From assembly GCF_004208525.1 (NCBI RefSeq), contig NZ_SGIT01000001.1:1364001-1428000 (forward strand): 64,000 nt of DNA, given 5' to 3'. Origin of the DNA: Sphingobacterium corticibacterium (GTDB lineage Bacteria; Bacteroidota; Bacteroidia; Sphingobacteriales; Sphingobacteriaceae). Position 1 is the stretch's first letter; every line of letters starts with the position of its first letter. Of this stretch, positions 1 through 8,886 are shown piece by piece. A program made the translations under genes and the position numbers. The notes beneath the pieces were generated by a model that was not told where the DNA came from, made no database searches, and saw nothing but the letters and a program-made list of their open reading frames with translations.

Positions 1-2174
1 TCTTAAATACTACACATAGCTTAAACAAAGAAAAAGAACAACTGACGCATAAAATTGAACAACTGACTACACGCAAGCTTGAAGTTTTAAGTCGTTTGGA
101 AAAAGAAGAGACGGAATGGAAAAAAATAGCACCTGATTTTCAACGGTTGGATTTATTTAAAGCGGAAAGCGAAGATTTAAAATTGCTCATTAGCATCGCC
201 CAAAATAAAAAACAGCAAGAGGCACTCCACAAACGCCTGCAAGACGGAAAGCCATATCTCCTACAAGCACAAGAAGAAGAAAAAAAGCTTTTGTCGTCAA
301 TAGAAAGCGAGGAAAAACGATTGGATGAGCTCAAAAATACGCGGGTAGACACTTCGGTATTATTAGCATTAGAGGCTTGGTATCAAACAAACGACAATAC
401 CCATAGTAGTATCAACGAGCTAAAGACACAAATACAACGACTCCAGAATGAGATAGTGCAAACAACGAAAGCTTTTGAAGAACAGTCGATACCCATGGAC
501 AATTGGGAATCTGCCTTATTTCAGCAGGAAACGGATCTAAACACGGAGTTTACTTCCCTCCAACAGGAAGAAACCCATTTGAAAGTGCAAGCAAAGTTAT
601 CGGAGTTTGCCGATAACCTTGCCGATGGACAACCTTGCCCGCTATGCGGTGCATTAGACCACCCCTATCCGATGATAAACCATGATGTGGCGGTCAACAT
701 ACAAGAGGTTCTCGGCAAACAAACAGAAATAAAACAGCGTTTACAACAACTCAAAGTAAATCATCAAGTACTAACAGCAGCATCCATACGGCAACGGGAG
801 AAGAATACACAACTTGCTCAACAGGAATCTAATCTCCAAAAAATGGAGGAAAAGCTTAACATCCATCGCGAGCAATTCCGCTGGGAAGAATTTTCCCCTA
901 CCGACAAAACGACCTATCTTTCGTATAAAGATAAAAACCATCTTGCGGAAACCCATATCAAATTGGCAGAAACATCCTTAAAGGAGTTCCGCGTGCAGTG
1001 GCAAACGGCTCAATCGAAAATAGAAAAATACAAAAACTCCCTTGCAGAATTTGAACAAAGTGTTGTTGTACTCGATCAGCTTAATCAACAAAATAAACTA
1101 CAGATTAGACAATTAAATATAGACGATTTTGAGCAATATGACGAAACAGCACTTATAAATAAAAAACAGGAAACCGAAAATAAGGTTAAGTTACTGGAGG
1201 AAGGTCACAAACGTCTTTCTGAATCTATTCAGTCCTTAAGAACCGAGTTTGCCCATATTAATGGTGAGCGGACAGCTTCAAAAGAACAGTTCCAACAGCT
1301 CTACCAACAACTCAACAATAAACAAGCGGAAATCTCTTCTTTGCTCAAAGAACATGGCTACAGTGATATTGTTCAAGTACAGCATATCCTGCAAAAGAAT
1401 CTGAATGTGGAACATAACCGCAAAACTATACAGGAGTTCAACCTAAACTTACAAATCCTTTTGCGGCATATCGCTGATCTGGAAAAACGTATAATCCATG
1501 ATGCGTATGAGGAATCGATCTATCAGGAAAAGACGACACTCTACACATTAAAACGCGAGGAAATGGAATTGCAGATTCGTGTCACGGGAGCATTGGAAAA
1601 AGAATATGCGCGCTTACGCGTTGAGTTTGATAAAAAAGAAAAATTATTGGAAGAATACGAGAAGCTAACATTTCGTAAAAGTAATTTGACCACTTTGGAA
1701 AATCTTTTCCGCGGATCTGGCTTTGTCAACTATGTATCCAGTATACATTTACAACGCTTGTGCGAAATTGCCAATCAACGTTTTCACCGCCTCACAAAAA
1801 ATAATCTCAGCCTTACCATCAATGAAAATAATGAATTTGAGGTGATAGACTTCTTAAACAATGGCTTTAAACGTTCGGTAAAAACACTTTCGGGAGGGCA
1901 AGCATTTCAGGCATCACTTTGTCTTGCCCTCGCATTGGCCGAAAACATCCAATCCATGAACAAAGCAGACAAGAACTTTTTCTTCATTGATGAGGGATTT
2001 GGCACCCAAGACCCAGAAAGTATGAATACGGTATTTGAAACATTGCAATATTTAAATAAAGATAATCGCATCGTCGGTATTATTTCTCATGTGGAGGAAC
2101 TGAAAGAACGTATTCCCCGCGCTATCACCGTCGTGAATGACACAGAAAAAGGAAGCCAATTACGGTATAATTGA
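1..2174 (+). CDS. sbcC: SbcC/Rad50-type exonuclease ATPase subunit, 5'-truncated by window edge
   Basis: The reading frame is open from base 3, so the gene begins upstream of the window; about 723 residues are visible. SbcC is the SMC-like ATPase partner of the SbcD nuclease and opens or cuts hairpins and double-strand ends. Visible are long heptad-rich coiled coils on both sides of a zinc-hook CPLC motif (bases about 634-648), then the C-terminal ATPase half: an LSGGQ signature (about 1890-1905) and a Walker B/D-loop segment FFFIDEGFGTQD (about 1978-2013). The N-terminal Walker A lobe, and presumably sbcD, lie outside. Q-rich, K/E-rich composition is normal for the arms. Nothing looks broken. 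The identity as SbcC rather than another Rad50-like ATPase rests on the hook plus signature. Confidence 0.93.
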   Translation, partial: LNTTHSLNKEKEQLTHKIEQLTTRKLEVLSRLEKEETEWKKIAPDFQRLDLFKAESEDLKLLISIAQNKKQQEALHKRLQDGKPYLLQAQEEEKKLLSSIESEEKRLDELKNTRVDTSVLLALEAWYQTNDNTHSSINELKTQIQRLQNEIVQTTKAFEEQSIPMDNWESALFQQETDLNTEFTSLQQEETHLKVQAKLSEFADNLADGQPCPLCGALDHPYPMINHDVAVNIQEVLGKQTEIKQRLQQLKVNHQVLTAASIRQREKNTQLAQQESNLQKMEEKLNIHREQFRWEEFSPTDKTTYLSYKDKNHLAETHIKLAETSLKEFRVQWQTAQSKIEKYKNSLAEFEQSVVVLDQLNQQNKLQIRQLNIDDFEQYDETALINKKQETENKVKLLEEGHKRLSESIQSLRTEFAHINGERTASKEQFQQLYQQLNNKQAEISSLLKEHGYSDIVQVQHILQKNLNVEHNRKTIQEFNLNLQILLRHIADLEKRIIHDAYEESIYQEKTTLYTLKREEMELQIRVTGALEKEYARLRVEFDKKEKLLEEYEKLTFRKSNLTTLENLFRGSGFVNYVSSIHLQRLCEIANQRFHRLTKNNLSLTINENNEFEVIDFLNNGFKRSVKTLSGGQAFQASLCLALALAENIQSMNKADKNFFFIDEGFGTQDPESMNTVFETLQYLNKDNRIVGIISHVEELKERIPRAITVVNDTEKGSQLRYN

Positions 2175-2200
2175 TTTTTATTTTTTTTTCGCAATTGCAG

Positions 2201-2333
2201 AATCCCTTCTTAACTTTAACAGTCGCATCCGAATGTTTTACAGCTGTACAAATTCATCATTAGTACTATCCCAAATGTAAAACATTCGAAGCGACGACTT
2301 TTTTGGTTCTTTTTTGAGAGAAAAAAGAACATA
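2201..2333. repeat. Interspersed hairpin repeat, copy 1
   Basis: Non-coding element between sbcC and ispD. The arms 2222-2242 and 2276-2295 form a hairpin: an outer 5-bp stem (GTCGC/GCGAC), a small internal loop, then a perfect 13-bp stem around a 33-base loop. A second hairpin follows at 2306-2330 (GTTCTTTTTT / AAAAAAGAAC). A second copy lies at 43442-43617 on the same strand with a near-identical 33-base loop. A single base-pair swap preserves pairing (G2231-C2287 here, A43471-T43527 there). It sits 25 bases before ispD, so it could also form part of the ispD leader. No ORF is supported. Confidence 0.85.
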
Positions 2334-2354
2334 AAATTTTTAATTTTAACCAAT

Positions 2355-3053
2355 ATGCAAAACAGATACGCCATTATTGTTGCAGGGGGCTCGGGAAGCC
2401 GGATGAAAAGTAATTTGCCGAAGCAGTTTCTATTGCTTGATGGAAAACCTGTGGCCATGCATACACTGGAAAGGTTCGCCAATGCCGAGCATAAACTTCA
2501 ATTAATATTGGTATTACACCCCGATATGTTCGCTTTTTGGGAAGAGTTGTGCGAAAAACATGATTTTCAGACACCTCATATCGTCATTAGCGGTGGAGAA
2601 ACGCGCTTCCAAAGTGTCCGAAATGGTGTACGATATATTGCCGAACAACAACATCAGTTTCTGGACAATACGCTCATCGCCATTCATGACGCTGCCCGTC
2701 CTATCATTACATCAGAAACGATAGACGCGTGCTTTGAACAAACCGTCCTCTATGCTGCCACCGTATTGGCGGTACCGAGTACAAATTCTATTCGACTAGG
2801 AAATGAAGTAGAAAATAAAGCTGTGGAGAGAGAGAAGGTATGGATTATACAGACCCCCCAGACGTTTCAAGGGCATATATTGTATCAGGCATTCCAACAG
2901 GAGGAAATACCATCGTTTACAGATGATGCCTCCGTGGTAGAAAAATTGGGCTATAGCATACATCTTATTCCAGGTGATCATCGAAATATAAAAATCACCT
3001 TTCCGGAAGATATTTCCATAGCCCAATTCTATTTAAAAACATTGACCAATTAG
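2355..3053 (+). CDS. ispD: 2-C-methyl-D-erythritol 4-phosphate cytidylyltransferase
   Basis: IspD transfers CMP from CTP to methylerythritol phosphate in the cytosolic MEP route to isoprenoid precursors. The 232 residues match the family length. The N-terminal nucleotide-binding loop AGGSGSRM with the following PKQF/LLLDGKPV is diagnostic, and the HDAARP segment of the active site is present at about residues 112-117. The ATG at 2355 directly precedes the nucleotide-binding strand, leaving no room for another start. The gene stands alone behind an interspersed hairpin repeat and its stop codon overlaps the stop codon of a small gene on the other strand. Confidence 0.96.
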   Translation: MQNRYAIIVAGGSGSRMKSNLPKQFLLLDGKPVAMHTLERFANAEHKLQLILVLHPDMFAFWEELCEKHDFQTPHIVISGGETRFQSVRNGVRYIAEQQHQFLDNTLIAIHDAARPIITSETIDACFEQTVLYAATVLAVPSTNSIRLGNEVENKAVEREKVWIIQTPQTFQGHILYQAFQQEEIPSFTDDASVVEKLGYSIHLIPGDHRNIKITFPEDISIAQFYLKTLTN

Positions 3054-3202
3054 GCCGCCCCTCGTATAACACGTAGTAGAATAGCAATAATGGCAATCAC
3101 TAACAGGATATGAATAATACCTCCTGAAGCATATCCGCCAAAAAAGCTAACAGCCCAAATAATAACCAGAATAACCGCGATTAAATAAAGAATATTTCCC
3201 AT
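3050..3202 (-). CDS. Lmo0937-family small membrane protein, 50 residues
   Basis: A short minus-strand frame starting at the ATG complementary to 3200-3202 encodes 50 residues beginning MGNILYLIAVILVIIWAVSF and ending in a basic RVIRGAA tail. It has two hydrophobic helices separated by a GGYASGG turn, the pattern of the lmo0937/YtaP-like mini-membrane proteins common in Bacteroidota. Its function is unknown; relatives are often linked to stress responses. It is tail-to-tail with ispD and the two stop codons overlap by three bases. The family match and codon-level coherence make it credible despite its length. Confidence 0.8.
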   Translation of the reverse strand: MGNILYLIAVILVIIWAVSFFGGYASGGIIHILLVIAIIAILLRVIRGAA

Positions 3203-3289
3203 GACTTATTGAAATTAAAAATGAATACCATGTTTCAATAATAGAACAGGGAATAATCAGAAAAGTTTTAACAAGAATAACGTTTTGCT

Positions 3290-4060
3290 TTATTGAACAT
3301 CAATAACAAGCCGATCATATGCCACTCGAATACCTTCGGGAAGTTTCGTTTCTATATCTTCATGCTTTCCAAATCGGTGGCTGATGTGCGTAAAATACGT
3401 CGTTTTAGCTTGTATTTCCTCGGCAAAGGTAATTGCTTCTTCTTTGGTAAAATGTGAAATGTGTGGTTCTTCTTGCAAAGCATTTATAACTAATGTGTCA
3501 ACACCCTTTAATAACGCCTTTGATTCGTCGGAAACAGTTTTTGCATCTGTAATATACGCGAAATTTCCGAGACGAAACCCCATTACAGGCATCTTATAAT
3601 GCATCACTTCAATGGGTATAATAGGCTGTGACCCTACACGGAAGGTCTCTCCTGCCAAAATCGGCCGAAGTTCCAACCGAGGCACGCCTGGATACTTCTG
3701 TTCGCCAAAAGCATAATAAAACTCACGCTTTAACGACTCATGTGTGATAACAGTTCCATATACAGGGATGGATTCTTGTTGTTGATAATTAAAAGCACGA
3801 ACATCATCCATGCCAGCTATATGATCTTTGTGTGCGTGTGTGACCAATACCGCATCCAAACGACGTACATCCTCCCGTAACATCTGGTAACGAAAATCAG
3901 GACCGGTATCGACGACAATATTCGTATCATCGTCCAATTGGATCATAATGGACGTACGAAGGCGTTTATCATGTGCATCGGTAGACTGGCATACCGCACA
4001 TTGGCAGGCGATGACGGGTACACCCTGTGAAGTTCCTGTACCTAAAAAAGTTACCTTCAC
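3290..4060 (-). CDS. PhnP-like MBL-fold metal-dependent hydrolase
   Basis: 256-residue metallo-beta-lactamase-fold hydrolase. The N terminus FLGTGTSQGVP and the zinc-binding HAHKDH motif (H75, H77, D79, H80) are clear, with later metal-ligand segments ITDAKT and a C-terminal THISH. A Cys-rich stretch near residues 19-24 (CQCAVC) resembles the extra zinc site of the PhnP cyclic-phosphodiesterase branch. The substrate is unknown; phosphodiester hydrolysis is the family-based expectation. The start overlaps the end of the upstream 90-residue gene by four bases, so the two are probably translationally coupled at the end of the minus-strand cluster. Confidence 0.9.
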   Translation of the reverse strand: MKVTFLGTGTSQGVPVIACQCAVCQSTDAHDKRLRTSIMIQLDDDTNIVVDTGPDFRYQMLREDVRRLDAVLVTHAHKDHIAGMDDVRAFNYQQQESIPVYGTVITHESLKREFYYAFGEQKYPGVPRLELRPILAGETFRVGSQPIIPIEVMHYKMPVMGFRLGNFAYITDAKTVSDESKALLKGVDTLVINALQEEPHISHFTKEEAITFAEEIQAKTTYFTHISHRFGKHEDIETKLPEGIRVAYDRLVIDVQ

Positions 4061-4329
4061 CCTGCTACCTCTTCTTTCTTGATCATTTTGTATAATGCTA
4101 CCTTCTTCTCGTCTAATAGTGTTATGTCTACTTCCATATCACGTAATAATTGTATTAAAGACTGAATTCGAACTTCGAGGTTTGAAAATCTGTTCACAAC
4201 GATAACCCGTGTATTCTGAAGTACACATGCACCTGTCCGAAAAGAGCCCTTTTCATACCGAACCCGATAACCCAATGTAGCAAAAAGGTCTTCTAGTTTT
4301 CCTAAATTATGTTGAGTGAATGCTAGCAC
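4057..4329 (-). CDS. Conserved-looking hypothetical protein, 90 residues
   Basis: Small soluble protein beginning MLAFTQHNLGKLEDLFATLGY, with no signal peptide or membrane helix. It has an alternating beta/alpha look (a GACVLQNTRVIVVNRF strand pair, then a helical tail with DITLLDEKKVALYKMIKKEE). I do not recognise a domain. The four-base overlap with the following MBL hydrolase and 47-base spacing from the preceding glycosyltransferase support it as real and co-transcribed. A small regulator or accessory factor of the hydrolase is possible but unproven. Confidence 0.72.
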   Translation of the reverse strand: MLAFTQHNLGKLEDLFATLGYRVRYEKGSFRTGACVLQNTRVIVVNRFSNLEVRIQSLIQLLRDMEVDITLLDEKKVALYKMIKKEEVAG

Positions 4330-4376
4330 GATTCTAAATTATAAAACTTTATCCTATTATTAGGCGGTAATACACC

Positions 4377-5348
4377 CTATTTTTTCCACATCACCTGTTT
4401 CACATAGTTATTTATAAAACCTAATCCATAGGCTATCAGTTGTATATACGCAGCCACGATTCCCAATCCAGCAACACGAATATTCTTTGTGCTAAACCAA
4501 GCGTGTAAAAACAACAAGAATGTATAAATCAGCAGCACTATATTGCCGATACCGCAAAGTAGCGGTAATATTCGGATCAGATTTAATACTATCAATCCGG
4601 ATAAACCCAGCACAAAAACGGCGGGCAGGGCATGTACCAGCTTCAACTCTTGCGGAAAAAGTTTATAAATATCTATACGTCCCTTGCCAAAACCATAAGT
4701 CTGCTTAAAAAACTGTTTAAAAGTAGCTCTACGCTTATGATATACAAATGCTTCGGGAATTAATCCTACGCGAAAGCCTTGTTGCATCATACGGATGCTA
4801 AATTCAATATCTTCTGAACGACGAGCTAATTTGAATCCCCGTGTTTGTTCATAAACTTTTTTAGATATCCCCATGTTAAAACTCCGTGGATGAAACTTTC
4901 CTACGTGTTGTTTATTTCCCCGGATCCCTCCTGTAGTAAACGGGCTAGTCATCGAATAGGATATAGCTTTTTGAATATCGGTAAAGGATGGATGCGCGGC
5001 ATCTGGCCCGCCAAAAGCATCCCAACCATCCCGTTGTATGCCGGCAGCTACTTGCTGTAAATAATCCTCCGGCAAGATAATGTCTGAATCAAAAACAATA
5101 AAATAATCGCCCTTTGCATGGGTGAAGCCGAAATTACGTGCAAACCCCTGCCCTTCGTTTTTTTTCTCATAATAACGAATATCCAACCTCTCGCGGTAGC
5201 TTTCCACAACGTGTTTAGCCGGTTTAGACGAGCCATCCTCCACCACAATCACCTCAAAAGGTGAATATTCTTGTTGAGTCAATGATTCCAAAAGCTCGTC
5301 AATTTCCTGTGGTCGGTTATACACAGGAATCACAATCGAGAAAAACAT
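4377..5348 (-). CDS. Family 2 glycosyltransferase with C-terminal membrane segments
   Basis: 323-residue GT2 (GT-A fold) enzyme. N-terminal FFSIVIPVYNRP, the nucleotide-sugar-binding VEDGS (residues 36-40) and the metal-binding DSD of VFDSD (87-89) are visible, with an SEDIEFS segment (ED acid/base region) in the middle. About 80 C-terminal residues are hydrophobic with two to three probable membrane helices, so the enzyme likely acts at the cytoplasmic face of the inner membrane. It starts three bases after the next GT2 gene ends. Donor and acceptor cannot be deduced; a surface glycan or glycolipid is the natural guess. Confidence 0.93.
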   Translation of the reverse strand: MFFSIVIPVYNRPQEIDELLESLTQQEYSPFEVIVVEDGSSKPAKHVVESYRERLDIRYYEKKNEGQGFARNFGFTHAKGDYFIVFDSDIILPEDYLQQVAAGIQRDGWDAFGGPDAAHPSFTDIQKAISYSMTSPFTTGGIRGNKQHVGKFHPRSFNMGISKKVYEQTRGFKLARRSEDIEFSIRMMQQGFRVGLIPEAFVYHKRRATFKQFFKQTYGFGKGRIDIYKLFPQELKLVHALPAVFVLGLSGLIVLNLIRILPLLCGIGNIVLLIYTFLLFLHAWFSTKNIRVAGLGIVAAYIQLIAYGLGFINNYVKQVMWKK

Positions 5349-5351
5349 ATG

Positions 5352-6302
5352 CTAAATTTCTTTTTCGATATGATATTGGTTTCGTTCAGAAGAATTACGG
5401 GAAACAAGTTCGGCTATAAAACCAGTCAGAAATAATTGCGTTCCAATTAGAATAGCAACCAAAGAAAGATAAAACAGGGGTTGGTCTGTTATATTTCGGT
5501 ATACGGTCCCTTCCGCAATGCTTCTCAATTTTTCGAATATCAAATAACAGGTAATAAAAAAACCGATCATGAAACTTAAGACACCGATAGTTCCGAAAAA
5601 ATGCATCGGACGTTTACCAAACTTTCCAACAAAAAAGATGGAAAGTAAATCCAAGAAGCCTTTAACAAATCGACCTGGGCCAAACTTTGTCGTTCCGTAT
5701 TTACGCGGATAATGTTTAACTATCTGTTCCTGTATATTCCTAAATCCTGCCCATTTTGCCAAGACCGGTATGTAACGATGCATTTCCCCATACACCTCAA
5801 CACTTTTCACGACATCTTTGCGATATGCCTTTAACCCACAATTGAAATCATGTAGATTATGTATCCCCGACATGCTACGCGTTACAGAATTAAACAGCTT
5901 TGTAGGAATCGTTTTGGTCAATGGGTCGTAACGCTTTTGCTTCCAACCCGACACCAAATCGGCACCACGGTTCTTTATCCGGTCGTACAACTCGGGGATT
6001 TCATCAGGGCTATCCTGCAAATCAGCATCCATGGTGATCACCACATCTCCTTGGGCAGCACTGAATCCCACATTTAAGGCTGCTGATTTACCATAATTCC
6101 GACGAAACTTGATGCCTATAATCTGTTCATGCTGTAGTTTCAGCTCCTCAATTACTTTCCACGACGCATCATTGCTCCCATCATCCACCAAAATAATTTC
6201 ATAGGAAAAGCCGCGTTCGTTCATCACCCGGCGAATCCACTCCGTTAATTCAGGTAAAGATTCTTCCTCATTATATAAAGGGACAACAACCGATATATCC
6301 AT
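5352..6302 (-). CDS. DPM1/GtrB-like family 2 glycosyltransferase
   Basis: 316 residues: an N-terminal GT2 domain (SVVVPLYNEEESLPEL, the ILVDDGS segment with D40/D41, and MDADLQD at 91-97) followed by two membrane helices at about 235-258 and 280-305. This two-helix tail and the SKSAALNVG-like region (here GKSAALNVG) are typical of polyprenyl-phosphate glycosyltransferases (dolichyl-phosphate mannose synthase/GtrB/ArnC type). It probably loads a sugar onto undecaprenyl phosphate, supplying a membrane-linked donor. It lies one base after the DUF4199 gene and three bases before the other GT2, so these are one transcriptional unit. Confidence 0.93.
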   Translation of the reverse strand: MDISVVVPLYNEEESLPELTEWIRRVMNERGFSYEIILVDDGSNDASWKVIEELKLQHEQIIGIKFRRNYGKSAALNVGFSAAQGDVVITMDADLQDSPDEIPELYDRIKNRGADLVSGWKQKRYDPLTKTIPTKLFNSVTRSMSGIHNLHDFNCGLKAYRKDVVKSVEVYGEMHRYIPVLAKWAGFRNIQEQIVKHYPRKYGTTKFGPGRFVKGFLDLLSIFFVGKFGKRPMHFFGTIGVLSFMIGFFITCYLIFEKLRSIAEGTVYRNITDQPLFYLSLVAILIGTQLFLTGFIAELVSRNSSERNQYHIEKEI

Positions 6303-6303
6303 A

Positions 6304-6942
6304 TTATTCTTCCTCGGGCTTATCTTGCCTTTCGTTGTCTTCTTGGTTTAAATTATTCTGTACAGGCAAAAAGACAGGTCGCTCACGTTTTAAGATCGCC
6401 GCAAGAATCAACGCAAAAATGAAATACATAATCAATGCCACACCCAATCCTTTAAGATTTTGCCCAATGGAAAACTCCCGTAACTCATCTCTTTGCTTTT
6501 CTAAATCGGCCACCTGCTTATCAATAAGGTCATCATCTGCTCCAATACTTTCCATGGTTTCGATGGTTAAATTGATTGTTTTATCAAAAACGATTTGCTG
6601 TGGTTCGGGATTCGCTAAATTGAACAAAGCACCTCCTACCGTGGAGATAATAACCGTAATGGCCAACATCACAAAAATTCCTTTCAACGCTTGGCTAAAA
6701 TTCCAAAACCCTCCTGCCACTCGTCTCAGTAGCACCGCAAAATAAGCAGACAATGCAATGATAAGCACAAAAGAAACGCCTCCTGTCACCATCGAGCTTA
6801 TCTTAAAGTCTGCGCTGTTTACCAGCACATACATGGACACAATGCTTATAACCAAAGAGATAACGCCTAAATAAATCCCATATTTAATACCTTCTTTTTT
6901 TACTTCTTCCGTAGGAAAAGTTGAATTAAAATCGTGATTCAT
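6304..6942 (-). CDS. DUF4199 membrane protein
   Basis: 212 residues with four predicted membrane helices (about 21-42, 52-73, 84-107 and 165-187) and a charged loop between helices 3 and 4. The pattern KEGIKYGIYLGVISLVISI at the start and SQALKGIF in the middle is that of DUF4199, a Bacteroidota-specific family of unknown function. It ends one base before the downstream GT2 gene and starts three bases after the 222-residue gene, so it is embedded in the operon. A role in the same envelope-glycan process is inferred only from position. Confidence 0.85.
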   Translation of the reverse strand: MNHDFNSTFPTEEVKKEGIKYGIYLGVISLVISIVSMYVLVNSADFKISSMVTGGVSFVLIIALSAYFAVLLRRVAGGFWNFSQALKGIFVMLAITVIISTVGGALFNLANPEPQQIVFDKTINLTIETMESIGADDDLIDKQVADLEKQRDELREFSIGQNLKGLGVALIMYFIFALILAAILKRERPVFLPVQNNLNQEDNERQDKPEEE

Positions 6943-6945
6943 AAT

Positions 6946-7614
6946 CTATTTATTAAAGTTGACAATAATCTGGTAAATAGCGCCATCCAACGGTTTATTA
7001 TCGGAAGCATCGAGATATTCCGTTATTTGTTCCTTTTCGGGATACGGCTCATTAAAGAAAGACATTACGGGATAGAACAGCTCCTTCAATTCATCTTGCG
7101 GAGATAATGACGAAGCTACCTTATGTATTTCAGCAAAGGTACTCTCCACCAAAATCTGATTAGCGATTACCTTTTCATAAATAGCATATTCATCCTGAAA
7201 CTCATCTTCTTCGACCAAAAGAAATTCTTTTAAATAGTCATCCAGCGAGGGATCTATATCGTCATCCTCACACTCCTGCAAATAGAGAAACATGTTTAAT
7301 AACTCAGTGCCTCTATCAATGGTTTCTTCTTCAATAGCTTCCCATTCTGGGGAGTCCAAATAATCTTCTTCCAATTTCTGCACATCTTCTGCAAAGAAGT
7401 TGACCATCAATAAATCGAAGTAAATCTCTCGAAGTTCTTCGAAACGTTGGTGTTCATTGAAAGCTTCGTCCAATGCCTCCACTTTATCGATAAAAGGCGC
7501 CTCTTTATCAAAAGCCTGTTGCAAGGCTATCTCAAACGCTCCTACATCAATTCCTTCGATCTGTGCATACGTGTACATACCGGCGTCAAACGCCTTTTTT
7601 ACTTTTGCATCCAT
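6946..7614 (-). CDS. Acidic hypothetical protein, 222 residues
   Basis: Soluble, strongly acidic, helix-rich protein starting MDAKVKKAFDAGMYTYAQIE. It has many D/E clusters (for example ECEDDDIDPSLDDY near the middle) and no signal peptide or membrane helix. I recognise no domain or catalytic motif. It lies between the dihydroorotase-like gene and the DUF4199 gene with three-base gaps on both sides, so translation is probably coupled. A repeat-type helical adaptor is a possible reading of the composition, but this is a guess. Confidence 0.78.
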   Translation of the reverse strand: MDAKVKKAFDAGMYTYAQIEGIDVGAFEIALQQAFDKEAPFIDKVEALDEAFNEHQRFEELREIYFDLLMVNFFAEDVQKLEEDYLDSPEWEAIEEETIDRGTELLNMFLYLQECEDDDIDPSLDDYLKEFLLVEEDEFQDEYAIYEKVIANQILVESTFAEIHKVASSLSPQDELKELFYPVMSFFNEPYPEKEQITEYLDASDNKPLDGAIYQIIVNFNK

Positions 7615-7617
7615 ATC

Positions 7618-8886
7618 TTATTTATTTTCAACCAATTGACTATGGTTAATTACCAACTTTACTTTACCTATTAATTCTTGTCCAAAAACAGGACTATTTT
7701 CCGATTTCGATTTGTTCGTAGCCGCCGTCAATCGCCATTTTGCATGCATATCAAACAGCACCAGATTAGCTTCGCTTCCCTCTTCAAGTGTTGGAATATC
7801 CTTACCGACGACTTGTCTGGGTTGTACAACCAAATACCGAATAATATCTTCGGGAGTGAGACCAGCCCTTATTAAAAACGGTAATGTTGTTTGCAAACCT
7901 ACTATACCTTCTTGTGCGATATGAAACTCCACATTCTTATATTCCACTTCGTGTGGTGTATGCTGTGAAACAACAGCATCTATCGTCCCCTCTTTCAACC
8001 CTTTCAAAAGTACTTTTATATCTTTCTTAGTCCGCAGAGGTGGATTGACCTTAAAATTACTGTCAAACCCCACCACTTCCTCGTCCGTATACACGAGATT
8101 ATGCGCCGCAACGTCGCAGGTCACCTTTAGTCCTTTTGCTTTAGCTTTTTTTATCAAATCTACTGATTCTGCGGTAGAAATACATGTAAAATGAACACGA
8201 GCGTCGTTATATTCAGCCAAAAACAAGTCTCGAGAGACCATGAGCGATTCAGCTAAATTTGGTTTCCCTTTCATACCTAAATAAGTGCTCATCTGTCCCT
8301 CGTTCATTTGATGCCCACCAGCTACAGTTTCGTCTTCTGCGAAAGAGATAACCAATCCTTCAAATCCTTTCGCATACAACAATGCTCTCCCCATTAGACC
8401 TGCTTGCTGAACGGCTTGATTTCCGTCACTGAAAGCTATTGCTCCCGCCTTTTGCATGTCATATAACTCTGCAAGTTCCTTTCCTTCGCGCTTTTTGCTT
8501 ATCGTACCCACCGGATATACATCTACTATATTCCCTTTAGCAGTATTGACGACCAATGCAACTTCCGAGCGACTGTGAATAGGTGGGTTTGTATTCGGAT
8601 AAACAGCTACTCCCGTGTATCCACCCGCCGCCGCCGCTGCAATACCTGTCGTGATGTCTTCTTTGGTTTCTAAGCCTGGTTCACCAAAATTAGCATGCAA
8701 ATCGAAAAAACCGGCTGAAACCACCGCTCCTTTTCCATCTACAATATGTAATTTTTTAGTTGTCGGCTTGATGTTCGGCGCGATACGGCTAATACATCCT
8801 TTTTCAATAAGTATGTCAACTATCTTTCCGTTCTGCGGATGACCGGGCAATATAAGCTGCGCAGAAGAAATCAATATATTATCCAT
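7618..8886 (-). CDS. Dihydroorotase-like amidohydrolase lacking most metal ligands (PyrC'-type)
   Basis: 422 residues, the length of class I dihydroorotase, with family landmarks throughout (GFFDLHANFGEPGLETKED, PNTNPP, AFSDG, NEG near 195, HTPHE). The ligand positions of active dihydroorotases are mostly changed by my alignment. H64 is kept, but the second His of the HxH pair is N66, the Arg two residues later is G68, the 'NHAED' His is F182, the 'QHVST' His is C235 and the 'ATDHAPH' Asp is Q308. An active binuclear site is therefore unlikely. Known parallels are the inactive PyrC' subunits that scaffold aspartate transcarbamoylase. An active pyrC should exist elsewhere. It heads a seven-gene minus-strand run. 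Confidence 0.85.
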   Translation of the reverse strand: MDNILISSAQLILPGHPQNGKIVDILIEKGCISRIAPNIKPTTKKLHIVDGKGAVVSAGFFDLHANFGEPGLETKEDITTGIAAAAAGGYTGVAVYPNTNPPIHSRSEVALVVNTAKGNIVDVYPVGTISKKREGKELAELYDMQKAGAIAFSDGNQAVQQAGLMGRALLYAKGFEGLVISFAEDETVAGGHQMNEGQMSTYLGMKGKPNLAESLMVSRDLFLAEYNDARVHFTCISTAESVDLIKKAKAKGLKVTCDVAAHNLVYTDEEVVGFDSNFKVNPPLRTKKDIKVLLKGLKEGTIDAVVSQHTPHEVEYKNVEFHIAQEGIVGLQTTLPFLIRAGLTPEDIIRYLVVQPRQVVGKDIPTLEEGSEANLVLFDMHAKWRLTAATNKSKSENSPVFGQELIGKVKLVINHSQLVENK

